Source of the DNA: Nesterenkonia sp. E16_10
Lineage (GTDB): Bacteria; Actinomycetota; Actinomycetes; Actinomycetales; Micrococcaceae
Length of the DNA: 64,000 bases
Direction: 5' to 3'
Assembly: GCF_017347085.1 (NCBI RefSeq)
Contig: NZ_JADPSA010000029.1
Coordinates: 248,001 to 312,000 of the forward strand
In this document: positions 18,391 through 26,652 of the stretch, in pieces
Numbering within the stretch: position 1 is the stretch's first letter
Layout of the letters: the number at the start of each line of letters is the position of its first letter
Program-made: the position numbers and the translations under genes
Notes under the pieces: model-generated
The model's input: only the letters and a program-made list of their open reading frames with translations
Told to the model about the DNA's origin: nothing
The model's database searches: none

Positions 18391-18490
18391 AGCCCCTCAG
18401 GTGGGTGGGATCCTACGATGGTTGCAGGGTCTCAATGGTTGACAACATAGCGTGTTCCGCCCGCATTCCCAATCTGAGAGTTTTTCCGGG

Positions 18491-19801
18491 CTAATCCGGG
18501 CTCGGCGCGGTGGTCCTGGTCCAGGACCAGCTGTGCTGCTTGGTCCGGGCCCAGAGGCACACACCCTTGAGCTGCATCAGCCGCTCGATGATCCGGCTCA
18601 GCTCGTTGTCCGGGAACTCGCTCAAGCATTGGTCGATGAAGGATCCGGCAGCGGTGCCTCGGCCTCTGGCCCATTCGATCCACGCCATCAGGCAGAGCAG
18701 GTGCTCGCGTTCGACGCCTCGGGCGTAGGGCACCAGAGTGTTGAGCACATCCTCGAGCCCGTCGACTCGTTCCCAGTCTGGCCGTGACCGGGTCTCGCCG
18801 AGGAACGACGCCGCATAGAGCTGCAGCATCGCCGCCTCCGCGCGTTCAGGCGGTGACCCGGTGAGGCACTCCCTGTGGCGCACCCCCGCCATGGCGTGAT
18901 CAAGCCCCAAGGTGGCCAGCGGAATGAGCAGATCCCGGTCGAACCCGGTGCGAAGCTGGGTCAGGAGCTCGATGAGGTTCCGAGCCTGAGCGAATGGCTC
19001 CTCGGAAGTGGCTCGCTGATCTTCGCTGCGCGGGGCCACGGCATCGATGCGGCGCCCCTGCTGCGGCGCGGCGGCCCGAGCCAGTGCGAGGTTCCAGGCG
19101 TGGAGCCGACGTCGCAGCTGGCGCGTCTCGGGCAGCGGGTGTGTGGCGCTGCCCGTGCGCAGGTCGGCCAGGAGCGCCTCGATCCTGGGGTCCGCGACCG
19201 GGGCTCGTTGAAGAAATGCGGCGGCGGCCTTCTCCAGCGGCGCCGGATCACCGCCGGGGAGCCCGTTCTGGAGGCCTCCCAGGGTGGGGATTCGAAGTTC
19301 GCCGATGCCCAGGCCCGGCAGCCCGCAACAGGCCGGGTCCGCGCAGAGCGGGTCGCGCACGTTCTCGGCAGCGAGGAACCAGGTCTGGACGATGCGCACG
19401 CAGTACTCGGCCTCGAGCACGATCCGCAGCGCCTCCAGGCAGCATCTCCAGGTCTCGTGCTGGCTCGGCGAAGCAGCCTCGTCTCCGATCAGCATCACCA
19501 TGGCCGCCTCGGGAGCCGGGGAGGACCCCTCCCCAGCCAGGCAGTCCGCGACCATCCGGGCGCAGGTGAACGGCTCCTGCAGCGCCGGCTTCAGGTCGAG
19601 CCGCATATGGCCTCCGGTGCAGCCGTCGAGCAGCCCTATGACGATGAGTGACTCCGGCGGGAGCCGCCCGAAGGTGTGCCGCACCAGGGCGAGGCAGTCT
19701 GCGGGGTTCGTGATGTCCAGCGGCCCCGGAGGAGGATCCGAGGCGTAGCGCCTGTGGGCCGGGCTGGGAAGCCGGTGCCGTGCGTGCGGGTGTGCGTCCA
19801 T
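18491..19801 (-). CDS. DUF4192 domain protein
   Basis: Protein of 436 aa matching DUF4192, an actinobacterial family of unknown function that often lies near sigA. The first 180 residues have DITNPADCLALVRHTFGRLPPESLIVIGL, the usual start of the family. The C-terminal half is helical (FIDQCLSEFPDNELSRIIERLM). The ATG at 19801 removes an implausible 63-residue extension. No clear ribosome binding site precedes it, and a TTGACG lies about 20 bp upstream. It is transcribed in the same direction as sigA and PAC2, with 200-bp gaps on both sides. Confidence 0.8.
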   Translation of the reverse strand: MDAHPHARHRLPSPAHRRYASDPPPGPLDITNPADCLALVRHTFGRLPPESLIVIGLLDGCTGGHMRLDLKPALQEPFTCARMVADCLAGEGSSPAPEAAMVMLIGDEAASPSQHETWRCCLEALRIVLEAEYCVRIVQTWFLAAENVRDPLCADPACCGLPGLGIGELRIPTLGGLQNGLPGGDPAPLEKAAAAFLQRAPVADPRIEALLADLRTGSATHPLPETRQLRRRLHAWNLALARAAAPQQGRRIDAVAPRSEDQRATSEEPFAQARNLIELLTQLRTGFDRDLLIPLATLGLDHAMAGVRHRECLTGSPPERAEAAMLQLYAASFLGETRSRPDWERVDGLEDVLNTLVPYARGVEREHLLCLMAWIEWARGRGTAAGSFIDQCLSEFPDNELSRIIERLMQLKGVCLWARTKQHSWSWTRTTAPSPD

Positions 19802-19958
19802 AGAGCCAGAGTGCGTCAAGTCCAGGGAACCCCGGCGCTGCCGGGGTGGACTGTGGACAACTCCGCGGACGGGCTCCACCGCGCGGCGCTGTGGAGAACC
19901 CCACGGCCCCCAGCAGGGCCGTGGGAGGGCTCCGGGGCGGCAGCAGCTGCTCGGGGCG

Positions 19959-20028
19959 TCGGCTACTCGGGACGGTCGGCTGCCCGGCACGGCGGCTACC
20001 CGGGGCGGCGGCTACTCGGGACGGTCGT
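19959..20028. repeat. Short direct repeat at the 3' end of the PAC2 gene
   Basis: The unit GGCTACTCGGGACGGTCG occurs at 19961-19978 and again at 20010-20027, with a related GGCGGCTACCCGGGGCGG between. The second copy contains the PAC2 stop codon, so the C-terminal coding sequence has been duplicated into the downstream spacer. Confidence 0.7.
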
Positions 20029-21253
20029 GATCCTCTGGCTCGGCGTCCGGGCCGTGCCGGTCCTCCCCCGAGGTCGTGCCGGGATTCTCCCGTGCCGCAT
20101 CGTCGTCCTTCGGGCCAGGCTTCGCCGGGCCAGGCTCCTCTGGGCGAGGTTCCGCCGGGCCGGCATCTCCGGGGGCAGGCGTCCTGCGATCCGGCGACGC
20201 CTCGTCGAGCAGGCCCTCGATCGAGCCCGCGCGGGCTGCTTCGGCGTCGGCGGCTGGATCGTGGTGGCGCAGATAGGCCTCCACCGCCGCGCCCAGCTCC
20301 TCGGCGTCGGGCACTGCGTCGTCGTCCTTGACCAGCAGCGAGCGCTGCTGCGGGGTGGCGTACTCGTCGAAGTTGCGCTCGAGTCGGTCCACCATCCCCT
20401 GGATCTCGGAGTTCTGCGCCACCTGCCGAGAGATGTCCTGCTCCACCATCCGCGAGGACTCGCGCAGCTCATCGGTGGGCAGCATCAGCTCGAGCGCCGC
20501 ACCGGCGTATTCCAGGGCGGCCACCGCCACATGCGGGAAGCGCCCACCGGCGAGGTAGTGCGGGACATGCAGCGTGTAACCCACCACATCCCGGTCCGCC
20601 TCGGCGACCCGCAGCTCCAGGAACTGACTCAGCCCGGCCTCGATCTGCGCACTGGGCCCCCAGGTGGAGATGCCGTCGATGAGATCTGGACGGTTGCCGT
20701 GGGCCGTGACACCGATCGGGCGGGTGTGCGGGGTCGGCAGACCCAGCGCGTCCACCAGCACGACGAGCTTCACATCGAGCCGGTCCACCAGTGCAAGCAC
20801 CGCCTGGGACACGCGGTCCCACTGATAGTCAGGCTCGTCGCCGGTCAGGAAGAGAAACGGCCGACCGAGGGCGTCGCGCACCTCGTAGAGCTCCAGCGAG
20901 GGCGCCTCGAAGTTGCTGAACCGGTTGTCGGTGAAGGTGATCTGTGGCCGGCGCGACCGGTAGTCGAAGAGTTCATCCACCTCGAAGCTGGCGAGCCGCC
21001 GGTGGGGCAGCGTGCCGAGCAGGGATTCCGAGAGCTGCTCGCTGAGGCTGCCGGCGTCGGTGTGGCCGGACCAGGAGACCAGCAGGCTCAGTCGATCGGC
21101 GGGCGGCGCAGCCTCGCGCAGCACCAGAGCGCCGCCCTCGGCGCTCACGCTGGACTCGTGCCCGTCCTGGGCACCGAGGTTGATGGAGGAGTCCGACTCC
21201 TCTTCTCCATCGGCTGCGGGATGGACATGCAGCAGATCCAGGGGGTCCTTCAC
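20012..21253 (-). CDS. PAC2 family protein
   Basis: Protein of 413 aa with a PAC2 (proteasome assembly chaperone-like) domain at about residues 50-300 (LLVSWSGHTDAGSLSEQL, FEVDELFDYRSRRP, FLTGDEPDYQWDRVS, VGYTLHVPHYLAGG). Archaeal and actinobacterial members share the fold with the eukaryotic proteasome assembly factor; the bacterial role is not established. The C-terminal 100 residues are a Pro/Glu/Asp-rich disordered tail. The GTG at 21253 is preceded by AGAGGA. It is divergent from pepA across about 200 bp. Confidence 0.85.
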   Translation of the reverse strand: MKDPLDLLHVHPAADGEEESDSSINLGAQDGHESSVSAEGGALVLREAAPPADRLSLLVSWSGHTDAGSLSEQLSESLLGTLPHRRLASFEVDELFDYRSRRPQITFTDNRFSNFEAPSLELYEVRDALGRPFLFLTGDEPDYQWDRVSQAVLALVDRLDVKLVVLVDALGLPTPHTRPIGVTAHGNRPDLIDGISTWGPSAQIEAGLSQFLELRVAEADRDVVGYTLHVPHYLAGGRFPHVAVAALEYAGAALELMLPTDELRESSRMVEQDISRQVAQNSEIQGMVDRLERNFDEYATPQQRSLLVKDDDAVPDAEELGAAVEAYLRHHDPAADAEAARAGSIEGLLDEASPDRRTPAPGDAGPAEPRPEEPGPAKPGPKDDDAARENPGTTSGEDRHGPDAEPEDHDRPE

Positions 21254-21450
21254 CTGAGGGGTCCTCTTTCCGGTATGGGGTTCGAGCGGGGCCCGGCGTA
21301 TGAAACGCCGCCGGTCCGACTCCTAGGGTCGTCAGTACAACAGGATGCCAGCTGCGGGCATTCCCGCCTGGAAGTTGGTTAGGATCGAACACAGGAAGAA
21401 CCACGACGACATAACCGATTCCAACACCCCAGGAATCAGACAGGACCACA

Positions 21451-23040
21451 GTGATCCACGATTTCCAGCCCAGCCTTTCCGCCGTCTCCACCTCTGTTGA
21501 GAAGACCGACACCGATGCTCTGGTGCTCGGCGTCGCCAAGGGGCCGCAGGGTCCGATCCTGCTGCCCAACCCGCTGGCCGACGACGCCGCCAAGGGTGTC
21601 GCAGACTCGCTGAAGGCCCTCGGGGCCACCGGCGCGGCGGATCAGCTGCTGCGTCTGCCCGGGATGGACGGCTTCGCCTCTGAGACGCTCGTGCTCATCG
21701 GTGTGGGACCGCTGACCGGTGAGGTCACCGGGGGAATCAGCCTGGAGGCGCTGCGTCGTGCGGCCGGCTCCGCGGTGCGTCAGCTCGGCAGCATCGGGTC
21801 CGTGGCGCTGGCGCTGCCCGCGTCCTCGGTGGAACAGGTCGGGGCCATCGCGGAGGGTGCCGCGATCGGCGCCTACTCCTTCAACCACTTCCGCAGCTCC
21901 GAGGAAGCCCGCACCTCCAGCCCGGTCAGCAACATCCAGGTGCTGACCGCGCTCAAGGAGAAGCAGACCCGGCCCGCGATCGACCGGGCCGCCGTCGTCG
22001 GCTCTGCGGTGCGCGCCACCCGTGACCTGGTGAACACTCCGCCGAGCCACCTCTACCCCGAGAGCTTCGCCGAGCTGGTCTCCACGCTCGGTGAGCGCAC
22101 CAAGGCCCCGGCCCAGCAGGGCGGCACCGCGCGGGCGGCCAAGCTCAAGATCAAGGTCTGGGGCGAGAAGGAACTCGCCCGCGACGGCTTCGGCGGCATC
22201 CTCGGCGTGGGCGGCGGCTCCTCCCGGAAGCCCCGGCTGGTCCGCATGGAGCACTCCCCTGCCAAGCCGGTGGCGCATATCGCGCTGGTCGGCAAGGGCA
22301 TCACCTTTGACTCCGGCGGGCTCTCACTCAAGCCCGCCGCCGCGATGACCACGATGAAGCTGGACATGGGCGGCGCCGCCACGGTGGCCGCCGTCGTCCG
22401 GGCGGTCGCGGACCTGAACCTGCCGGTCAAGGTCACCGGCTGGCTGTGCCTGGCCGAGAACATGCCCTCCGACACCGCGCAGCGACCCGAGGATGTCATC
22501 ACCATCCATGGCGGGAAGACCGTGGAGGTGCTCAACACCGACGCCGAGGGTCGACTGGTCCTGGCCGACGGTCTCGTCGCGGCCTCGGCCGAGCAGCCCG
22601 ACGCGATCATCGACGTGGCCACGCTCACCGGGGCGCAGATGATCGCCCTGGGCACGCGCACCTCCGGCGTGATGGGCAATGAGGAGCTGCGCGAAGCACT
22701 GGTGATGGCCTCGAAGGCCGCCGGGGAGAGCCTCTGGCCGATGCCGATCCTCGAGGAGGGACGCTCCGGGTTCGACTCCGAGGTCGCCGATCTCACGAAC
22801 CTCGGCGACCGCTTCGGCGGCATGCTGAACGCCGCCGCCTTCCTGCGCGAGTTCGTCGGCGACCGCACCGGCGCCGCGGCTGACCCGCTGGACCCCGAGA
22901 CCTCCCGCATCCCGTGGGCGCACCTGGACATCGCCGGTCCGGCGTTCAACGAGAAGGGCGCCTACGGCTACACCCCGAAATCGGGCACCGGCGTGATGGT
23001 CCGCACCCTGATCAGCTACCTCGAGGGCCTGAGCCGCTGA
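21451..23040 (+). CDS. pepA: Leucyl aminopeptidase (M17)
   Basis: Cytoplasmic zinc/manganese aminopeptidase, 529 aa, that releases N-terminal residues from peptides. The C-terminal catalytic domain has the metal ligands and active site in GKGITFDSGGLSLKP, MKLDMGGAATV and NTDAEGRLVLADGL, the M17 signature. The N-terminal macro-like domain occupies about residues 1-190. The GTG at 21451 is preceded by CAGGACCACA. It appears monocistronic: a separate TAGGCT promoter precedes lpdA. Confidence 0.95.
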   Translation: MIHDFQPSLSAVSTSVEKTDTDALVLGVAKGPQGPILLPNPLADDAAKGVADSLKALGATGAADQLLRLPGMDGFASETLVLIGVGPLTGEVTGGISLEALRRAAGSAVRQLGSIGSVALALPASSVEQVGAIAEGAAIGAYSFNHFRSSEEARTSSPVSNIQVLTALKEKQTRPAIDRAAVVGSAVRATRDLVNTPPSHLYPESFAELVSTLGERTKAPAQQGGTARAAKLKIKVWGEKELARDGFGGILGVGGGSSRKPRLVRMEHSPAKPVAHIALVGKGITFDSGGLSLKPAAAMTTMKLDMGGAATVAAVVRAVADLNLPVKVTGWLCLAENMPSDTAQRPEDVITIHGGKTVEVLNTDAEGRLVLADGLVAASAEQPDAIIDVATLTGAQMIALGTRTSGVMGNEELREALVMASKAAGESLWPMPILEEGRSGFDSEVADLTNLGDRFGGMLNAAAFLREFVGDRTGAAADPLDPETSRIPWAHLDIAGPAFNEKGAYGYTPKSGTGVMVRTLISYLEGLSR

Positions 23041-23069
23041 TCCAGTGGCTGATGCCTGCGCACAAGCGA

Positions 23070-23075
23070 TAGGCT
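23070..23075 (+). promoter_or_regulatory. -10 box of lpdA
   Basis: TAGGCT in the 150-bp pepA-lpdA gap, giving a leader of about 110 nt. The lpdA ribosome binding site is AGGGAG before the GTG at 23191. Confidence 0.4.
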
Positions 23076-23190
23076 GGCCGCAGGAAACACCCTGGGAACG
23101 GCTCCCCGACGCGCCCCACGGCCCGCCGGGGAGCCGACTCAGACCGAATCATGATCTTCACGTCTCACCCAATGCAAGGGAGCAACGACC

Positions 23191-24564
23191 GTGGCCGACC
23201 AGCCTCAGGAATTCGACGTACTCGTCCTTGGAGGGGGCAGCGCCGGCTATGCCGCAGCGCTTCGCTCAGTCCAGCACGGACTGACCGTGGGCCTCATCGA
23301 GAAGGACAAGCTGGGCGGGACCTGCCTGCACTGGGGCTGCATCCCGACCAAGGCGTACCTGCACTCCGCCGAGCTCGCCGATGAGGCACGGACCTCTGAG
23401 AAGTACGGCGTGAAGATGAACTTCGAAGGCGTGGACATGGCCAAGGTCCGCGAGTACAAGGACGGGATTGTCGCCGGCAAGTACAAGGGTCTGACCGGTC
23501 TGCTGAAGATGCGCAAGGTCACCGTGATCTCCGGGGAGGGCAAGCTGGTCTCGGAGAACGAGATCGAGGTCGACGGCACCCGCTACACCGGCAAGAACAT
23601 CGTGCTCGCCACCGGCTCGACCTCGAAGACCTTCGGTTTGCCGCTGAGCAAGAAGATCATCACCTCCACCGAAGCCCTCGAGCTGGACTACACCCCGAAG
23701 TCGGCCATCGTGCTCGGCGGCGGCGTGATCGGCTGCGAGTTCGCCTCGGCGTGGACCTCCTTCGGCACCGAGGTCACCATCATCGAGGGGCTCCCCTCGC
23801 TGGTGCCCAACGAGGACCCGGCGATCATCAAGCAGCTGGAGCGCACCTTCAAGAAGCGCGGCATCACCTTCAACACCGGCACCTTCTTCAACGAGGTCAA
23901 GGAGACCGAGGACGGCGTCAAGGTCACCCTCGAAGACGGCAAGACCTTCGAGGCGGAGATCTGCCTGGTCGCCGTCGGCCGCGGACCCGTCACCGAGGGC
24001 TTCGGCTTCGAGGACGCCGGGATCACCCTGGACCGCGGGTTCGTCATCACCGACGAGCGGCTGCACACCGGGGTCGGCAACATCTTCGCGATCGGCGACA
24101 TCGTCCCAGGTCTGCAGCTGGCACACCGCGGCTACCAGCAGGGCATCTTCGTCGCCGAGGAGATCGCAGGCAACAACCCGGTCGTCGTGGAGGACATCAA
24201 CATCCCCAAGGTCACCTACTGTGAGCCGGAGATCATGTCCGTGGGCTACACCCAGCCCGCTGCCGAGGAGAAGTACGGCAAGGACCAGATCGAGATCACC
24301 GAGTACAACCTCGCGGGCAACGGCAAGTCCTCCATCCTGGGCACCGGCGGCCTGATCAAGATGGTCGGCGTCAAGGGTGGCCCGATCGTCGGAGTCCACG
24401 GCATCGGCACCCGCATCGGCGAGCAGGTGGGCGAGGCCCAGCTGATCGTGAACTGGGAGGCCTACCCCGAGGACGTCGCGACCCTGCTCCACGCGCACCC
24501 CACGCAGAACGAAGCCATGGGCGAGGCCGCGATGGCGCTCTTCGGCCACCCGCTGCACGGCTGA
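23191..24564 (+). CDS. lpdA: Dihydrolipoyl dehydrogenase (E3)
   Basis: FAD-dependent disulfide oxidoreductase, 457 aa, that reoxidises dihydrolipoamide on E2 subunits with NAD. It starts with the FAD Rossmann motif LVLGGGSAGYAAAL and has the redox pair in GGTCLHWGCIPTK. The NAD domain has IVLGGGVIGCEFASAW. The FAD-ribityl motif is GNIFAIGDIVPG. The dimer-interface active-site His-Glu pair is in HAHPTQNEAMGE. The start is GTG. sucB follows 104 bp downstream, and the two probably form a unit supplying 2-oxoacid dehydrogenase complexes. Confidence 0.96.
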   Translation: MADQPQEFDVLVLGGGSAGYAAALRSVQHGLTVGLIEKDKLGGTCLHWGCIPTKAYLHSAELADEARTSEKYGVKMNFEGVDMAKVREYKDGIVAGKYKGLTGLLKMRKVTVISGEGKLVSENEIEVDGTRYTGKNIVLATGSTSKTFGLPLSKKIITSTEALELDYTPKSAIVLGGGVIGCEFASAWTSFGTEVTIIEGLPSLVPNEDPAIIKQLERTFKKRGITFNTGTFFNEVKETEDGVKVTLEDGKTFEAEICLVAVGRGPVTEGFGFEDAGITLDRGFVITDERLHTGVGNIFAIGDIVPGLQLAHRGYQQGIFVAEEIAGNNPVVVEDINIPKVTYCEPEIMSVGYTQPAAEEKYGKDQIEITEYNLAGNGKSSILGTGGLIKMVGVKGGPIVGVHGIGTRIGEQVGEAQLIVNWEAYPEDVATLLHAHPTQNEAMGEAAMALFGHPLHG

Positions 24565-24668
24565 CCCGCATATCCCGGATTCCCGGGGCCACTTTCCAGA
24601 ACTGCCCGTTGAGATAAATGTTCCAGCCGTGAGGCTGCGTCGAACTTTGAGAGTAGGAGTCGGACACC

Positions 24669-26582
24669 ATGTCTGAAACCGTGAACCTTCCAGCCCTAGG
24701 TGAGTCAGTCACCGAAGGCACCGTGACCCGCTGGCTCGTTGAGGTCGGTGACACCGTCGAGGTCGACCAGCCGCTGCTGGAGGTCTCCACCGACAAGGTC
24801 GACACCGAGGTCCCCTCCCCGGCCGCCGGCACCATCGAAGAGCTCCTGGTCGCCGAGGACGAGACCATCGAAGTTGGCGCCCCGCTGGTGCGGATCGGCG
24901 ACGGCTCCGGCGGCGATGACTCCGGATCCTCGGAGGACTCGGCTGATTCGGAAGAGTCCGCCGAGCCCGAACAGTCCGACGACGAGTCCGGCACCTCCAC
25001 CGAAGAGGCCGAGGATGCGGCCACCGAGGCGGCCCAGCCCGAGGCCACCGAGCAGGCCGCAGAGGAGAACACCTCCGATGAGGGCTCCTCTGAATCCTCG
25101 GACGAGTCCTCCCAGGGCGGCGAGTCCGGTGGCGGCGAGACCCAGGAGATCACCCTTCCGGCGCTCGGCGAGTCCGTCACCGAGGGCACCGTAACCCGCT
25201 GGCTGGTCGAAGTCGGCGACACCGTCGAGGTCGACCAGCCCCTTCTGGAGGTCTCCACCGACAAGGTCGACACCGAGGTCCCCTCCCCCGTGGCCGGCAC
25301 CATCCAGGAGATCAAGGTCTCCGAGGATGAGACCATCGAGGTCGGCGCGGTCCTGGCCCTCGTCGGTTCCGGCTCAGGCTCAGGCTCGAGCGGGTCCAGC
25401 GAGTCTGCCGATTCCGAACAGGAGTCGGACGCCGAGGCCGAGCAGGCACCCGAGCCCGCCACCGAGGAGTCGGCGCCGGAGCAGTCCGAGCCCGAGCAGT
25501 CCGAGCCCGAGCGGTCCGAGCCCGAGCAGTCGGAGCCGGAGCGGGAGCCCGCTCCGCAGGAGCGGACCAAGCAGGAGGCCCCGGCTCAGAGCGAGCAGAA
25601 GTCCGAGTCCAAGCGCGAGACTAAGAGCGAGTCCTCGGATTCCTCCGCCGAGGGTTATGTGACTCCGCTGGTGCGCCGTCTGGCCAAGAACGAGGGTGTG
25701 GACCTGGCCGACGTCAAGGGCACCGGGGTCGGTGGACGCATCCGCAAGCAGGACGTCGTCGACGCCGCTGAGGCGAGCAAGTCCCAGTCCCGGTCCGAGG
25801 CCCCCGCCGAGGCTCCTGCGGCCGCGAAGTCCGCACCCAAGGTCGAGGTGGACAAGACCAAGCGCGGCTCCACGGAGAAGGCTCCACGGATCCGTCAGGT
25901 GATCGCTCAGCGGATGAACGAGTCGCTGGACATCTCCGCGCAGCTGACCCAGGTCCACGAGATCGACATGACCCGGATCGTGAACCTGCGTGCGAAGGCC
26001 AAGGCCTCCTTCAAGGAGCAGAACGGGGTGAACCTCACCTACCTGCCCTTCATCGGCACCGCCGTCACCGAGGCGCTGAAGCAGCACCCGAAGCTCAACG
26101 CCGAGTACGACGAGGCCAACCAGCAGATCACCTACCACGACAGCGAGCATCTCGCGCTGGCCGTGGACACCGAGAAGGGCCTGCTGGTTCCGGTGATCAA
26201 CGACGCCGGAGATCTCAGCATCGCCGGGCTCTCGAAGAAGATTGCCGATGTGGCCGAGCGGACCCGCCAGTCCAAGATCGGTCCGGGAGAGCTCTCCGGA
26301 GGCACCTTCACGATCACGAACTTCGGCTCGGTCGGGGCCCTGTTCGACACCCCGATCATCAACCAGCCGCAGGTCGCGATCCTGGGCACCGGCACCATCG
26401 TCAAGCGCCCGATGGTCGTGACCGACGGCGACGGCAACGAGTCCATCGGCATCAGGCACATGATGTACCTCTCGCTGACCTACGATCACCGACTGGTCGA
26501 CGGCGCCGACGCCGGTCGCTTCATGCAGACCCTGAAGGCTCGTCTGGAAGAGGGCAACTTCGAGGCGCAGCTGGGCCTCTAG
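24669..26582 (+). CDS. sucB: 2-oxoglutarate dehydrogenase E2, dihydrolipoamide acyltransferase with two lipoyl domains
   Basis: E2 acyltransferase, 637 aa. Two lipoyl domains (about residues 3-76 and 159-232) carry the lipoylated Lys in STDKVDTEV (Lys43 and Lys199). They are joined by long acidic Glu/Ser/Pro linkers, the second with repeated EQSEP units. The E1/E3-binding domain lies around 331-366 ([27 protein letters not shown]). The catalytic domain ends with [17 protein letters not shown], holding the active-site His. In mycobacteria the protein annotated SucB/DlaT serves pyruvate dehydrogenase, so the acyl specificity is not settled. Its cofactor genes lipB and lipA lie 2 kb downstream. 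Confidence 0.93.
   Translation: MSETVNLPALGESVTEGTVTRWLVEVGDTVEVDQPLLEVSTDKVDTEVPSPAAGTIEELLVAEDETIEVGAPLVRIGDGSGGDDSGSSEDSADSEESAEPEQSDDESGTSTEEAEDAATEAAQPEATEQAAEENTSDEGSSESSDESSQGGESGGGETQEITLPALGESVTEGTVTRWLVEVGDTVEVDQPLLEVSTDKVDTEVPSPVAGTIQEIKVSEDETIEVGAVLALVGSGSGSGSSGSSESADSEQESDAEAEQAPEPATEESAPEQSEPEQSEPERSEPEQSEPEREPAPQERTKQEAPAQSEQKSESKRETKSESSDSSAEGYVTPLVRRLAKNEGVDLADVKGTGVGGRIRKQDVVDAAEASKSQSRSEAPAEAPAAAKSAPKVEVDKTKRGSTEKAPRIRQVIAQRMNESLDISAQLTQVHEIDMTRIVNLRAKAKASFKEQNGVNLTYLPFIGTAVTEALKQHPKLNAEYDEANQQITYHDSEHLALAVDTEKGLLVPVINDAGDLSIAGLSKKIADVAERTRQSKIGPGELSGGTFTITNFGSVGALFDTPIINQPQVAILGTGTIVKRPMVVTDGDGNESIGIRHMMYLSLTYDHRLVDGADAGRFMQTLKARLEEGNFEAQLGL
24687..25358 (+). repeat. Internal duplication encoding the two SucB lipoyl domains
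   Basis: The segment from 24687 to about 24890 recurs from 25155 to about 25358, an offset of exactly 468 bp (156 codons). Identity is very high in the central stretch around the lipoyl lysine codon (24795-24797), including most third positions, which points to recent duplication or ongoing gene conversion. Confidence 0.85.
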
Positions 26583-26612
26583 ACCCGGCCGAGGCGTCCA
26601 GCCTCGACACAC

Positions 26613-26652
26613 AGAGCAGGGCCCGTCCGTTCATTCGGACGGGCCCTGCTCT
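26613..26652. terminator. Strong terminator between sucB and the convergent kinase
   Basis: A perfect 17-bp stem (26613-26629 with 26636-26652) closes a TTCATT loop. The right arm lies inside the 3' coding end of the kinase on the opposite strand, and the loop holds that gene's stop codon. Confidence 0.85.
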
